Source of the DNA: Anoplopoma fimbria
Lineage: Eukaryota > Chordata > Actinopteri > Perciformes > Anoplopomatidae
DNA length: 64,000 nucleotides
NCBI RefSeq assembly: GCF_027596085.1
Contig: NC_072457.1
Span: 1,266,965 to 1,330,964 of the forward strand
Reading direction: 5' to 3'
The notes under the pieces were generated by a model. The model made no database searches. It was given only the letters and a program-made list of their open reading frames with translations, and was not told the origin of the DNA. The position numbers and the translations under genes are program-made. This document shows, one piece after another, positions 24,011-36,035 of this stretch (position 1 is its first letter; each line of letters begins with the position of its first letter).

Positions 24011-24180
24011 GATGCAGAATAACCAGTGTAACCAGTGTAACCAGTGTAACCAGTCTACTAATTGCTCCAATCTCATTCAGGTCAACTTGGACAAAGATGC
24101 AGAATAACCAGTGTAACCAGTGTAACCAGTGTAACCAGTCTACTAATCGCTCCAATCTCATTCAGGTCAACTTAAAAGAA
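24011..24180 (+). repeat. 85-bp tandem duplication with nested 9-bp repeats
   Basis: GATGCAGAATAACCAGTG at 24011 recurs at 24096. Each unit holds a run of TAACCAGTG repeats, then CTACTAAT[T/C]GCTCCAATC and ATTCAGGTCAACTT. The two units differ at only a few bases. Confidence 0.95.
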
Positions 24181-24397
24181 AGCACAAAGTGTCCACTTTC
24201 AAAAACATTTGATTATCTCCTTCACATTTTATACCGTATTATTATTATGTTTTTGTAAAGAATGGACGGCTGAATCTGGCAACGTGGTGGGAGGATTAGA
24301 CGGATATGGACCTGGCAACCGGCCCTGTTGGTTAATTGGCTGCAGACAGCACTCTTCCCCCCGGGGGGGCATGAGACCGGGTGCCAGTCATCTGCCG

Positions 24398-24400
<3 letters not shown>

Positions 24401-24488
<88 letters not shown>
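24401..24488 (+). repeat. TG dinucleotide microsatellite
   Basis: Perfect run of 44 repeats. Confidence 0.99.
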
Positions 24489-24491
<3 letters not shown>

Positions 24492-24672
24492 ACGTGTGTG
24501 TATCTAAGCAACATGGCGTCTTTTGTTTGTTTCTCATTTGTCCTTTTTTGTTCAAGGACAAGATGGACGGAAGGTTTCGGAGAAGTGGTTGTGTTTGTGA
24601 GAGGACGAGCAGGGCGCCTCCTAGTGGTCACTGCGAGGACAAGCCAGTGTGTGTGGACAAGGCCTAACCTGA

Positions 24673-25080
24673 TGCTAAGCCCCGCCTCTTCAAAGCAGAC
24701 TGACCAATCAGAGTGTAACGTGGTTTGGAGGATGGTTGAGTGGATTTAGAGCTCGTCAAGGTTAAACTTTGTGTAATAGTGAGAGATTGAAGGAGATGTA
24801 TGTTTCTAAAATGTTAGTGGCATTAACATTAGCAGCGCACGTTAGCATAGCATTAACTAGCATTGGCATATCTATGCTATGCTAGCTACTGAAGGTATAC
24901 AGAATGTATTGTAATGACTGTATCAGTGTTGTTCCTTCATTTCACCTTCTATCTTTATCTTTTTAACCTCTTTTCATCCTTCAAACTTTCTGTCGTGGAG
25001 TGAAGTTAGTGGTAGTGTGGGCTCCATGGTAACGTAGCTCTGATAGCTTGCCGGCTTAGCAGCGAGGGGGCGGGCCTTAG
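24673..25080 (+). mobile_element. Foldback (MITE-like) element, family B copy 2
   Basis: Starts GCTAAGCCCCGCC, ends GGGGGCGGGCCTTAG (decayed terminal repeat). Same internal order as copy 1; it holds an extra AGCATAGCATTAACTAGCAT region at about 24840-24890. Confidence 0.75.
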
Positions 25081-25469
25081 CCAGGCGGTCACACCTGTCT
25101 TCATAACACAACGATGGAAACCTGTTTCTGTTCCAAGTCTCTGCAGAAACAAGTTTCCGTGGTTTTGTCCTCTAATTACCTGGAACTTCACTGCGTTTGT
25201 ATCGAGAGACACAATCCATTCTCAGAAATCTGCTGTGTCATTTTCTCATGTTCAACAGCCTCTGGCTTATTTTCTGATGCTGCTTAATGAAGCCGACACA
25301 CAACAACACACACCAGTCATGATGAAACCCGGCATTAATAAACATCACAAATCATAACCCTGTTTAAGATACAAAACATTGCCTGACAAGCTAACAGTTA
25401 CATCTTTTATCAAAACTAAAAATAAACAAATACATATATATCCCCCATATATATATATTTATATATATA

Positions 25470-25695
25470 TACAGTACCAGTCAAAAGTTTAGACACAACT
25501 TCTCATTCAATGGTTTTTCTTTATTTTTATTATTTTCTACATTGTAGATTAATATTGAAGACATCCAAACTATGAAGGAACACATATGGAATTATGTGGT
25601 AAACAAATAAATGCTCAACAAACCAGAATATGTTTTATATTTTAGATACTTCAAAGTAGTTGAATGAGAAGGTGTGTCCAAACTTTTGACTGGTA

Positions 25696-25700
<5 letters not shown>
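25470..25700 (+). mobile_element. Tc1/mariner-type MITE with intact inverted ends
   Basis: Left end TACAGTACCAGTCAAAAGTT and right end AACTTTTGACTGGTACTGTA are inverted repeats extending about 41 bp with only two mismatches. Flanked by TA repeats, the Tc1 target. 231 bp, no transposase, so a deletion derivative. The end sequence is the familiar teleost Tc1-like terminus. Confidence 0.9.
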
Positions 25701-25740
<40 letters not shown>

Positions 25741-26244
25741 TTCAAAAAAAAAAAAAACATCCCTCCAATAAGGTGCAATTCATAGTTTAACAGGCAAACA
25801 TACTATCTGCATTTCAGCATGCAACTTAAATAATAAGCTTTTTATTCAAAAGAGATCATCATTGTTGTGTTTTCTACATCTTTGTCAATTTGGATGAAAA
25901 AAGAAACGGAGGATATCGGTGATAAAAGTAGACAAAAGTAAGAACACACACAAAAAAAAGCACCAAACCAGAACCTTTTAGCTGTCAGACAGACACAGAA
26001 CATTAAACAAAAGATGATTATTTTCTGCTTCCTGGGTTCCTCTCGGGTTCGAGGGCGCCGGCCAGAACCGGTTCTGAGTGGCTGAGCGACGACAAAAAAA
26101 AGTTTTTTGGCCACACAATGGCGAGCCTTCATAGAGACGGCATCTCACAGCGAGGGCACCAACAGAGCGGCTACAGTAGTCCGACTGTTTCACCAGAAGA
26201 GGACACAACCACAACCCGACCACACACACAAACAGAGGCCGCAC

Positions 26245-26248
<4 letters not shown>

Positions 26249-26328
<80 letters not shown>
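26249..26328 (+). repeat. TG dinucleotide microsatellite
   Basis: About 39 repeats after GTGAG. Confidence 0.99.
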
Positions 26329-26332
<4 letters not shown>

Positions 26333-27404
26333 TGTTCCATGCATTTGCAAATCCATGTGGGAAGGTAGGAAAATGAGTTATAAATAAAAACAATCAATAT
26401 TCAAAAGTGGTTATGTGACGCGGTTTAGGTTGCAGGGAAAACAGGATGTCATCGACATAATGGAGCAAAACAAGATGGCCGCCACAGTGTGAAGTCCTCT
26501 TTACGGCGACAAAGGAGGTGAAAGATCTGTGAGGAGGAGTGGACGTCTATTCTAGTCGTGGGCTGAGACAGTGCTTACACACATTCATTCACATTCACAC
26601 ACACACCGCCTTCAAAAAGACATTAAATATCAAGCTGCCAAGTGGATGAAGTTACAAAAAAAAGTACAAAAAACCAACGTTAAATAGAAAAACAGACGGA
26701 CAACCAAAACAATATTAAAACGGACGGAAAGACACGTCGATTGACTTCACACAATAAGTGCAAAACAAAAGCCAAACAATGGAGACCGTAAACATGGGAA
26801 GTCAGTGATTGTTACACCAGTCACTCCCTCTTTCCATCCTCCGTCTCAAACCTTTTTCCTCCCCCTTCCTTTCCTTTCTGAACCGCTGCTATCGTCTCGT
26901 ATCTCTGTCTCCGTCTCGGTTCGCTTCGCTGAGTGCAACTAAGTTTCTGAGAATTGCAGGTAGACTTAAGGAAAGAGACGCTACATGGAAGAGAGAGATT
27001 TGTGGACACCTGAACATGACACCTATGTGAGATCATGGAACTTGGCTCCTCCCATTCAGCCGCAAGAGCATTCATTAGTTCATGTCAAAGGTGTTGGATG
27101 GAGTTGAGGTTCTTCCACACCAAACTAAGAGAACAACTTATTTATGCACCTTTATACTTTTGGCCACAACGGCATTATTAAAACAGGAAAAGTCCTCCCC
27201 CAAAAAGTAGAAAATACTTCTTACTGAGTGATGGGATCCTTCGTAAACACTATTCTTTGCCACAGTTGGGGCAATTTTGGTTATTTCTTTGGATGTTTCC
27301 TTTTCTCCTCTCTGCTGTTTTAGTGCACCAAGCAGGTATTTAGCAACATCCGATTCAGAATCTGATGAAACCACAAGGAAACAATCCCGATAAAGCAGAT
27401 TGAA

Positions 27405-27770
27405 AGGTTTTGAGCCAAAAGCAGAAAGTTTGACATTTTGGGAAATGTGGTTAATGTTGTAATCTGTATATTTTCTCTCTTACCAGGAGTAGTATTTGGC
27501 GACGTGCATTTGCATCGCTGTGCGCATCGTGTTTTTGCAAGAGCGCCCTCTAGTTGAAAGAAATGTAACCGAGTGTCTGACGTCATTAGTGTTTTTATCA
27601 TTGTGGCGATTAAAGCAGATTAAAAGTTGGTCATTTCGGGAAATATGCTTAGTTGCTCTCTTACAAGGAGTTAAATGAGAATATTGATACCACACCTGTG
27701 TCTGTATGCTAAGTATGAAGTTCCTGCCAGCAGCCAGCTAACTTAGCTTAGCATAAAGCAATGCTAAAAG
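27405..27770 (+). repeat. Dispersed teleost repeat, internally duplicated
   Basis: AAAGCAGATT...TTGGGAAAT...CTCTTAC-AGGAGT occurs twice (about 27393-27490 and 27613-27672). The second is followed by GAATATTGATACCACACCTG and CAGCTAACTTAGCTTAGCAT, a common fish repeat signature. GCGCCCTCTAGTTG lies between them. Confidence 0.6.
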
Positions 27771-28046
27771 CCTGATCAGACAGAGCGCTTTATGGTAACC
27801 TTGTGTTTGTTTTCGAGTGAAGCATTTTGCACCGTGCTTTTGCGTTGCTGTGCGCAATGCTTTTTGGGGAAATTCAACTTACTTTCGTTTTATGCACGTG
27901 ATACTTTAATGGTCAGTACCGTTAGCTTCCAAAATGTTGAAAGTATTCCTTTAAATTCTTAATAAATAGTCAACAACCCTGCACCAAATCTAACAAAACA
28001 TTGACAGAGTTGTTGTCCACATACTTTTGTCCATATACTTTAGCCT

Positions 28047-28059
28047 CACACACACACAC

Positions 28060-28131
<72 letters not shown>

Positions 28132-28142
28132 TCACACACACA
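28047..28142 (+). repeat. CA dinucleotide microsatellite
   Basis: CA run with CGCA near both ends and one CTCA. Confidence 0.99.
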
Positions 28143-28884
28143 TCTAGAGACACGTTGAGCGTCGCCCCTCCAGAGTCTGGTGACATTCTGATCTGCAGCC
28201 AGGTGTCGGCCTGAATGCGTCGTGTCACTGCGTCCATCTGTCTCTGCAGCGCCGCACTGACTTTCATCTTTTTTGATCTGCGCTGTCACAACATATGGAC
28301 TCACCCGCCCCTGAAGCCAACAATCTGTCCTGCAACACACCGAGAGGCCTTATGTGCCCCGAATGACAAAACGCACACCTCTCTTATATCATAAATACCA
28401 GACGCATCTGTCAGACAAAGCGTGAGATGTTTACAGGAGCTTCATCACTCGTCATTACTGATGTTTCCACTTCTACATATGCAGCGCTGCCTCTGAACTC
28501 CTGCTTAATGTCATGTGTTTTCTCTGATGAATAGGAGCCCACTTCTATGTGCGATAGGGCAAAACATGATCCGTGCCACTTTGGCATGAGTCGGCTGCTT
28601 AATGAACAGAACTGAGCTGCGCCCACCAGATTTACTCATTAAAAGACCCCAAAACAAAAGGAAGGTTATAGTTCTCAGTGGTCGGATTATACACTGATTT
28701 AACACTTTTTTTAAAGCTGTATAGGATAATTTAGTTCTGGTTGGATTTGGCAAAATTCAAAGTATTTAACAGCAAAATCTCTTTTCTGTTACTCTGGATA
28801 ATCAACAGAATATGAAGGTCAACAGGTTTCATGCGGATTATTACTTTAATAAAAAGTAGTTCCAAAGAAAACTGGACAAACACT

Positions 28885-29350
28885 AAGGATGCATTCACAG
28901 CCTTGTTTAGACCGACCGAACCAAACAATGGAGCATTTACTCCCTTGGTGTTGGTGTGACTCGGACTCTGGTGCAGACCAATCATCGGCTCTCTGAAGTC
29001 AGGGGCAGTTCATTTCTGGTCCAAACACCATTTGAACCAATCACAGGAAGCGTATCATTTATGTGTCACTCATTTCACTGGTCTGCCTCATTTCCCGCCA
29101 CTATGAGAATATTTTGCCTGCAAGAGGGAGATTGTCAGCCACCAGTCCATTGTTTGGCTCCTTTTTCTGTACCCAGTGTAGCATGAAAGCATGGTGGAAT
29201 TAGCTTGTTAGCTAACTAGCCAGCCGCTCAATTAGTAAAATGTAACAACTTTATACTTCATCCAAACACAGCGTAGGAAAGCACTGCAAATGTTCGGTAA
29301 GTTCACCAGTGTAGCACGAAAGCATGGTAGAATTAGCAAGCTAACTAGTA
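28885..29350. repeat. Probable decayed DNA repeat with internal direct repeat
   Basis: CAGTGTAGCATGAAAGCATG (about 29175) recurs as CAGTGTAGCACGAAAGCATG (about 29309), each followed by GTRGAATTAGC. The left edge ACCGACCGAACCAAAC resembles ends of fish non-autonomous elements. No coding capacity. Confidence 0.4.
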
Positions 29351-30030
29351 AGAGAGCACATCACACTTTTTGAGGATCGTACAAGGAGCCAACAACCAAT
29401 AATTTAACAACATTTCCACCACATGAATTTTTATTTACAATTTCTGGCCTGTTTGAGTTTTGCCTTTGTGAAGGCAAACGGGACTAGTTGAAGACTTTTT
29501 CAATGCTGTAATACTTCAGTCAATGAAATTCCATTCACATCTATTGTCCATTGTTATATTTGAGTGTTAAAATAAAAGATTTGCACTTGTTTTGGTGCAA
29601 CGCTTGTGGTTAGCAACACCCAGCTCTTTCCAATCTGTGGTGACAGATCGCTGCAGCTGTCGGCTCTAATGCGATTGCTCAGCTTTTGGAATGTGAATGC
29701 TTTCCGTCGCTAACACCAAGAGGAACAACAACATGTTTGCATCCGAGGCGACCACAGCAACACGGGAGGCGTCGGATGGGTCCTATTTCAAAAATCTTCA
29801 AAACTTCATTTCTTGGTTTTAATCTTTCAAGCTTGATTCAGCCCCGATGTGAGATGAGTCAAAACTAAGGAACAAGTGGTCTTTAGTGTACAAAGACGGC
29901 ACACTTGGCACTTTTTTGTGTTTTACAAAAGACCTCCACACATTCCAGACACACAGACAGAGTAACCGCCCACAAGACAGAAACAGAAAGAAATGACTTC
30001 AACAACAGAGTAAAATGACCCCTCTTTCCT

Positions 30031-30031
<1 letters not shown>

Positions 30032-30104
<73 letters not shown>
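30032..30104 (+). repeat. CA dinucleotide microsatellite
   Basis: Perfect run of about 36 repeats. Confidence 0.99.
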
Positions 30105-30106
<2 letters not shown>

Positions 30107-30171
30107 CCTCCTTGATTTCCGGCCTGCATGCCGCTAATGTTTCTTGGAAAAGATCAATCGGTGGAAGCCAT

Positions 30172-30185
30172 GGGGGGGGGGGGGG
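30172..30185 (+). repeat. G14 homopolymer
   Basis: Fourteen consecutive G between two CA tracts. Confidence 0.95.
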
Positions 30186-30288
30186 CAGGACCGTGAAGGC
30201 ATGTAAGCCCCGTAGACAGGCAGCCACTCTGCAAGAATAACAACAGATGGGGGGGATCGTGGTGGTGGGTGCAACACACATCTGTGCA

Positions 30289-30290
<2 letters not shown>

Positions 30291-30384
<94 letters not shown>

Positions 30385-30410
30385 TGAATGCTGCAGACAT
30401 GTGGTGATGG

Positions 30411-30445
<35 letters not shown>
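30291..30445. repeat. Inverted CA/TG microsatellite pair
   Basis: CA run 30291-30380, a 33-bp spacer, then TG run 30414-30445: complementary arms able to fold into a hairpin of about 30 bp. Confidence 0.97.
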
Positions 30446-30447
<2 letters not shown>

Positions 30448-30901
30448 TAGGCGGACAGGGATCGTTTTGATAGATCTGGACGGTCACAGACTTGGCACCT
30501 TGTCCTAAATGCTTATCAGTGTACTCGTCGTGGTTTGGTCCTATTCAACCTTTAAGGGCTGTTGTGTAATAATTCCTGTGGCTTTGGCTAGAAAATAACC
30601 CCAATGATGTCATAGTGATGTCATCAGGGCGAAATGTATTCCCTCTGTTGCAGTCACCTGAAGTCACCATGTTTACTCCCGACGGAGAGAAAATATGATG
30701 GAATTAAAACCCAAAGCTCTTATCTTTTGGATAATATTTGACCCTCCCGTTACAGTAAATCAACAAGCTATAACATCGTCAAGGTGTGTTGTGGTTAAAA
30801 GGCTGCAGCCATCTTCTTTCCAACTGCTTTATCGATTTTATGAATGATAATGACAGCGCTGCGTTTAGTCCGATGAGGTCAATGTCACGGCGTTATAACA
30901 A

Positions 30902-30950
30902 TCTGCCAAAGTGTCCTTGAGCAAGACACAGACCCTCCTCAGACTCTTTG
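30902..30950. repeat. Short retroelement-like fragment
   Basis: CCAAAGTGTCCTTGAGCAAG followed by ACAC is a motif shared by many fish interspersed repeats (compare CCCCTGAGCAAGGCACCGAA at 62899). Confidence 0.4.
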
Positions 30951-31439
30951 AATCCCGTACAGACGATGATGAGCCGCTCCCTTCATCCAAAACTTTTCAT
31001 TTAACCGCCGCCTTGACTTCCTCTCGTCAAAGTGACAAATCAAAGCCGTTCGGTGGAAGCTTATTACCTCACGCTCTCCCTTTATCACGACGGGCTTCAT
31101 CCAATAAACCTGAATAAACATGAACCGGGATCGTCTCTTTTTTGTTTCTTGTTTTCCTCTTTGCTCAGGTAAAAAGAAATCATAAAAATGTATTCTGTCT
31201 ACGTTTCTTTGCTCTTGATTCAAACTGTCTGCTTGCTTGTAGAAGTTCAATCAAATCAATGAGAAACACTCACAAACCGTAAAAAGACAGAGGGAGAGGT
31301 GAGTGCAGGTTAATGGCGCTCACTGCGTTTGTGTGTGCCCGTGACATTTACCGGACGGGACGAGAGCTTTCTGTGTTTTTTCACTCGGGTCGGGTTCTGT
31401 GAGCAGAAAACATTTTTGTGTGTTTTTTCTCCTATCATC

Positions 31440-31612
31440 CTCCCTCACCTCCCACCTGCTATCACGGCTGATGACCTCAGCCTGCTACGGATCTAAGAAA
31501 TGCATCAAGAGGGATCGTTGCCATGGCGATAACAGGAGCAACAAGGCCGAGAGACGTAACCCCGGCCCGGTCTTTCAGCAGGCCAGACACCCTTATCTGG
31601 CATGAGTCACTG
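31440..31612. promoter_or_regulatory. Candidate non-coding regulatory block
   Basis: Non-repetitive, balanced-composition stretch with clustered factor-like words: GTTGCCATGGCGATAAC (RFX half-site plus GATA), CTTATCTGG (GATA), TGAGTCA (AP-1). Possible enhancer near the mgat3 3' side. Motif presence alone is weak evidence. Confidence 0.22.
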
Positions 31613-31661
31613 TCTCTCACACACACAGGATTTTAGAAGTGCATAGCATACATGCAGTTAT

Positions 31662-31777
<116 letters not shown>

Positions 31778-32047
31778 CGCCAGATGTTCAGCAGGCTGAG
31801 GGTTTCTCTGGTTAAACACAAACACTCCCCGCCCCGCTGATCCCACTTCTAAGATGATGATTAGCAGAAAAAGCAGAAACGTGGCGGCGTGAAAATGAGA
31901 ATATGGTTTGTGTTTGAGGTTTGAGGGAATATATGCAATTTTGGTTTGTTTTGTTTGCACATCAAATTAGATACTTTAGCATTCGTCAATGATAGTTTTG
32001 CTAGAAAAGCTCTTTAAAGTGTTTTCTAAAAAAAACAAAGTGGTAGC

Positions 32048-32307
32048 GACCTGTCAATCAGTGTGTAGCCCCGCCCTAAAGCATCCCCTGCTTTATGGTC
32101 TGTTTGACTCTAAATGGAGCATCATTTACTAAATGAACATCATGCTGTATTGAAGAAGACTTGAAACTAGAGATTGAGACCATAAACTCATGTTTACAAT
32201 GTTTACTGAGGGAATAAATCAAGAGAGAAGTAGAGTCATTTTCTCATAGACTTCTATACAACCAGAGGAGTCGCCCCCTGGTGGACACTAGAGAGAATGC
32301 AGCTTTA
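32048..32307 (-). repeat. Family A dispersed repeat, copy e, with CTCF-like motif
   Basis: 260 bp core from GACCTGTCAATCA to AGCTTTA, nearly identical to copy c. CTCF-like 19-mer on the - strand at 32269-32287. Closest copy to the 3' end of mgat3. Confidence 0.92.
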
Positions 32308-33363
32308 GGGCCACCAAATCAACAACCAAAAAAGCAGATTTAACGATTGGATTTAAACTCAAATGGTCCAAGAGCCTTCTTCCCCTCTAAAATTCAGCAC
32401 CTGTTTTGTTTTTGTTCCATCAATCATTAGCTTTTTAAACGGCAGTAAATCCATTGTTGTCGTCTCCTCAGTCGGATGATGTCAAATCCTATTTACAGCT
32501 GGTCTCTGTGCAGCCCCTCTGGGGTTGGCTGGGATGGGTTGGATTTTGGCTCTGAGCACTGACACCAAACCCCCAACAGCTGCTGCCACAGGCCGCGCTG
32601 CCATCCGGGCATCACCGAGCCGACGCCACCAACAAGCACCCTGTCGGCTAATCTGCTCTACCCAACAGCCAGCGTGACGGACTGATGTGCTCCTCTGAAC
32701 CTCCGTTACCTATCCGCTCGTTGAGGCTTTCATCGTACGTCTGACTAAATGATGAAGGAGGAGGTTGTGCTTTGACGTCTTGCTCAAGGACACTTTAAGC
32801 AAAGTGAAACAGGTGGGAAGAAAGAGCTTTATCTGCAAGTGAAATTCAGCTACAACATCAAACTTCAGGATTGAAAGTTTCATCCCAAACACTTTTCTTT
32901 CCTCTCGAGGCTCAGTTCACTTTGAAGCAGCGTAATGCCGAGGAAAACAATAACCGGCAGGCGTCGGAGGAAGCAGATGTTGGATGCAGTCAATCCGCAA
33001 TTAAAAGAAAATTAGATGCAAGTAACTGCTCCCTCGCTCCCGTTACTCGTGCTGCTATGATTCCCTCGCCCCCGGACAAGAGCTTTAAACCCCGCCCGCC
33101 GCTGCCGTCGGCCCAAACGAGATCACCACGCTCATCCACAACAACACCGGTGGAGTGGGGATTGTTACATCGAGCCACATCGAGAAAGCACCCGAGCGCT
33201 CATGCCATAAATGTTCAGATAATAGTGATCTGTGGGCAACGGGGGGAAGGCATCGCCATGGTAACGGCTGGGGGGAGGGGGGACAAATGAGGCAGAGAGA
33301 AGGATAAATATATCTCTATTACTGAAACGATACATTCTTGTGAGGATTAAGAGGAAGTGGATA

Positions 33364-33453
<90 letters not shown>

Positions 33454-34559
33454 ACAGTTAGAGAAAGAGCTGAGTGCATTTTGAAAAAGGAGAAGTGAAT
33501 GTTTAGAGAAGAATCTAAATGTAAAGCTGTACGTGTTGACCCCTTAAGACATGCAGAGTTGAATTTGGTGCAGTTTTGGAAACAATACTTTTTGGATAAA
33601 AAAGAAAAGCAATACTGTGCTATGCAGCAACGGGGGCGGAGCTTCAGGGCTCTTCTTTTTGATTGCAGTTCACTTTTGCTGCTGGATGCTGGAAAAACTA
33701 ATACGTTGTGTCTAGAAGGAAACCAAAAAGTTGCAAAACTCTGTCTCGATGGTCGGGGTCAGATATTGACCTTGAATGGTTGAGGTTGAACAGCGAGCTT
33801 TACATGTTTTTTGCAACTTTTTGCAAGATGTGTGACTGAAATAAAGGTTACAATATTTACTTTTGTGGCTGTGGAGTGAAATAATTGGTGATGTTCACTT
33901 CTCCCATTGGAGTTAATAGACCAGCCGTTGGTCTCTTAAAGGGGCAGGACAGAGGAGAAACCATGTGACACATAAACAGGAAGCTGTCTCTTAGTGGACC
34001 GTCTCCTTTCTGTCTCTGGGGGAAACCATCTAAACATACCAACGCTACAACCGAATACTTCTTTACTTCCCTGGAGTGAAGAAGTATTCGCTCCATGGCT
34101 CTGATCAGGCACAACACTAGCAAAAAAAACAAAAACTGTACCGCAGGGAGACAAAATAAGCCTGGTTGATGAGGATTAAAAGGAAACCAACACCAAACAA
34201 AACTGGAAAACACTTGGCGGCATAAAAAGAGAAAGTAAGACGACAGGAAAGCGACAGGAGAAGCTTGGAGTCATTTTCAGAGAGTGGGCGACTGACAGCA
34301 GAGGAGACCCACAGTCGGCATTGACCTCGTTTGAACGCTGCAGCTCCTTTGCCTGATGTGAACCCACCCACTCATCATAACAACACCCATCTCTGTCTCA
34401 TTTCCTACACTCTTTAGTTTCCAAGGGAACAAACGCATCTCAGCTGCCGGTTGGACGGAGAGACGAACCCAGAAGAGGTGATCTTTCCCAAAAGTAGGTC
34501 TCGATTGTTTCAAACAATAACGGCGAGTCTGTCATCCGTCTCTGATGCCCTCGACTGGG
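32308..34559. other. Intergenic near mgat3 3' end, no recognised gene
   Basis: Contains one TG tract and GC-richer stretches (32560-32700, 33040-33290) with GCCATGGTAACGG at about 33254. No protein family recognised in any frame. Confidence 0.55.
33367..33451 (+). repeat. TG dinucleotide microsatellite
   Basis: Perfect run of about 42 repeats. Confidence 0.99.
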
Positions 34560-35537
34560 GCTTGATTTATTCAGAGCTGTGCGTGAGCTCTGAAGGGACA
34601 CACATTCACACACATTCAGCACACTCGTCTCTGAAACAACTCGTGCGTCAGCAGACACTGTGGGAAAACTGGGAACGCCGAGGGAGCTTCCTTTTCTTTT
34701 GCTTTTTCATCGTCCTCCCTCATCACTCCGTCTCTCATTCCCCATCTCCCCATCCTCCCCTGATGATTCCTTCTCGCTTTCTCTTTCCTTTCGCTGATCT
34801 TGCCCCCATTCGCAGCCCGAAACACCACGCAATTATGACACAAAGACACAGGCCACACACAAACAGAGAGACTCACAGTGTGAGTGCATGAGTGAGCCGA
34901 GTTCCGTTTCGTTTGGCAGTGGGCACTCCAGCGGGGGTTTAATAGGATTTATACTTTTCTACTGAGACCCGAGAATATCTGAACGTGTGTCTGTTTCTGG
35001 AAGGAGGTCACCAAGTATGACAGGAAGACAGGAAGAGAGTGGGAACACCAGACGGTACCCTAAACTTTAGTAAACACAGACAGAAAAAAAACAAAAAACG
35101 CCTCTTCGTTTCCATGTTTCTCGTCTCGAACATCCCCCTCTTTACCTTGAAGCTGCCTCATTTTCTGAGAAATGGCGAATCCAATCTGTTCGGGTGAAGA
35201 AAGAGAGGAGAGGGGCGAGGCTGACGGAAAAGGAGATAGCTAGGCTCCTCCCCCAAAAAGGGAGGGATGAGGAAATCTATAATTTTGTTTATCCAGTGGT
35301 TGTATCCTCTCGATGATCTCTCCGTAAATCCATGGTGGATGACAAGTTTCCCTTTTTAGACCCCAAAATAATATGATTTTTAAAGAGAGTTTTCATTCCC
35401 TGCAACATCAGTGCTGCCTGGTGGAGACACATGTAGCATCGCTCCAATGAGAGATGTAGTTCAGTACCGCTCCGCTCAGTGCTGAGGCCTCACTCGGTCC
35501 TGCTAGTTATGTCACGGATCTTCTTCCAGCCGTCCTC
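34560..35537 (-). other. mgat3: Probable mgat3 3' UTR
   Basis: No ORF with family similarity. The first AATAAA on the - strand after the stop is at 34571-34566, about 970 bp downstream, with no stronger signal nearer. Extent is a guess; mammalian MGAT3 has a long 3' UTR, so the real end may be further away. Confidence 0.25.
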
Positions 35538-36035
35538 CTAGCCCTCACTCAGTCTGGACGCTTTGTTGTAAGGGTTCTCCAGGAGGTAGCGGTACCTGTC
35601 GTAGTGCTCCAGCATGTACTTGGGGGCGTACATGTGCTCTTTGGGGTCCACTGGGGGGTATTCCTGCAGGGAGCCGTCAAACCAGCCCCCCGTCCGGATC
35701 AGATCGCGGATGTAGTTGAGGTCGCGTTTATCCTCGTAGTCGCCCCACCGCGGGAAGTCTCCGTTCTGAGCCGACACCAGCTTGAAGTAGATCCCCGCCG
35801 GCGAGAAGCACCAGGAGCAGTGCCACCCGGCGAAGTGGAAGGGGCTCCCCACCGACCACTGCACCAGGATGTGGCCCGTGTCGTTCTCGTACTTGCGGAA
35901 GCCCGGCATGGTGTAGTACTCGCGCCGGCGGAGCTTGATGCCGTCGCCGTCGTAGACGCCGTGGAGCATCCCCACCGTGCAGCCCGACACCACCTCCAGA
36001 GAACCGAACTGCTTCCAGAAGAAACCATACAGTGA
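35538..36035 (-). CDS. mgat3: mgat3 coding exon 4 (C-terminal catalytic domain and stop)
   Basis: Acceptor CTCCCCACATCCAG, exon opens SLYGFFWKQFGSLEVVSGC, directly continuing HMRK of exon 3 as in human HMRKSLYGFFWKQ. Encodes 165 residues plus stop. Codons are strongly GC-ending. An upstream in-frame ATG at 36128 lies in the intron and is not the start. Confidence 0.97.
   Translation of the reverse strand, partial: SLYGFFWKQFGSLEVVSGCTVGMLHGVYDGDGIKLRRREYYTMPGFRKYENDTGHILVQWSVGSPFHFAGWHCSWCFSPAGIYFKLVSAQNGDFPRWGDYEDKRDLNYIRDLIRTGGWFDGSLQEYPPVDPKEHMYAPKYMLEHYDRYRYLLENPYNKASRLSEG

Noticed and set aside
35604..36035. 143-codon ORF on the + strand over mgat3 exon 4, and others at 36143-36493 and 37764-38072
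   Set aside because: Antisense shadows of GC-rich mgat3 exons; the - strand carries the conserved protein.
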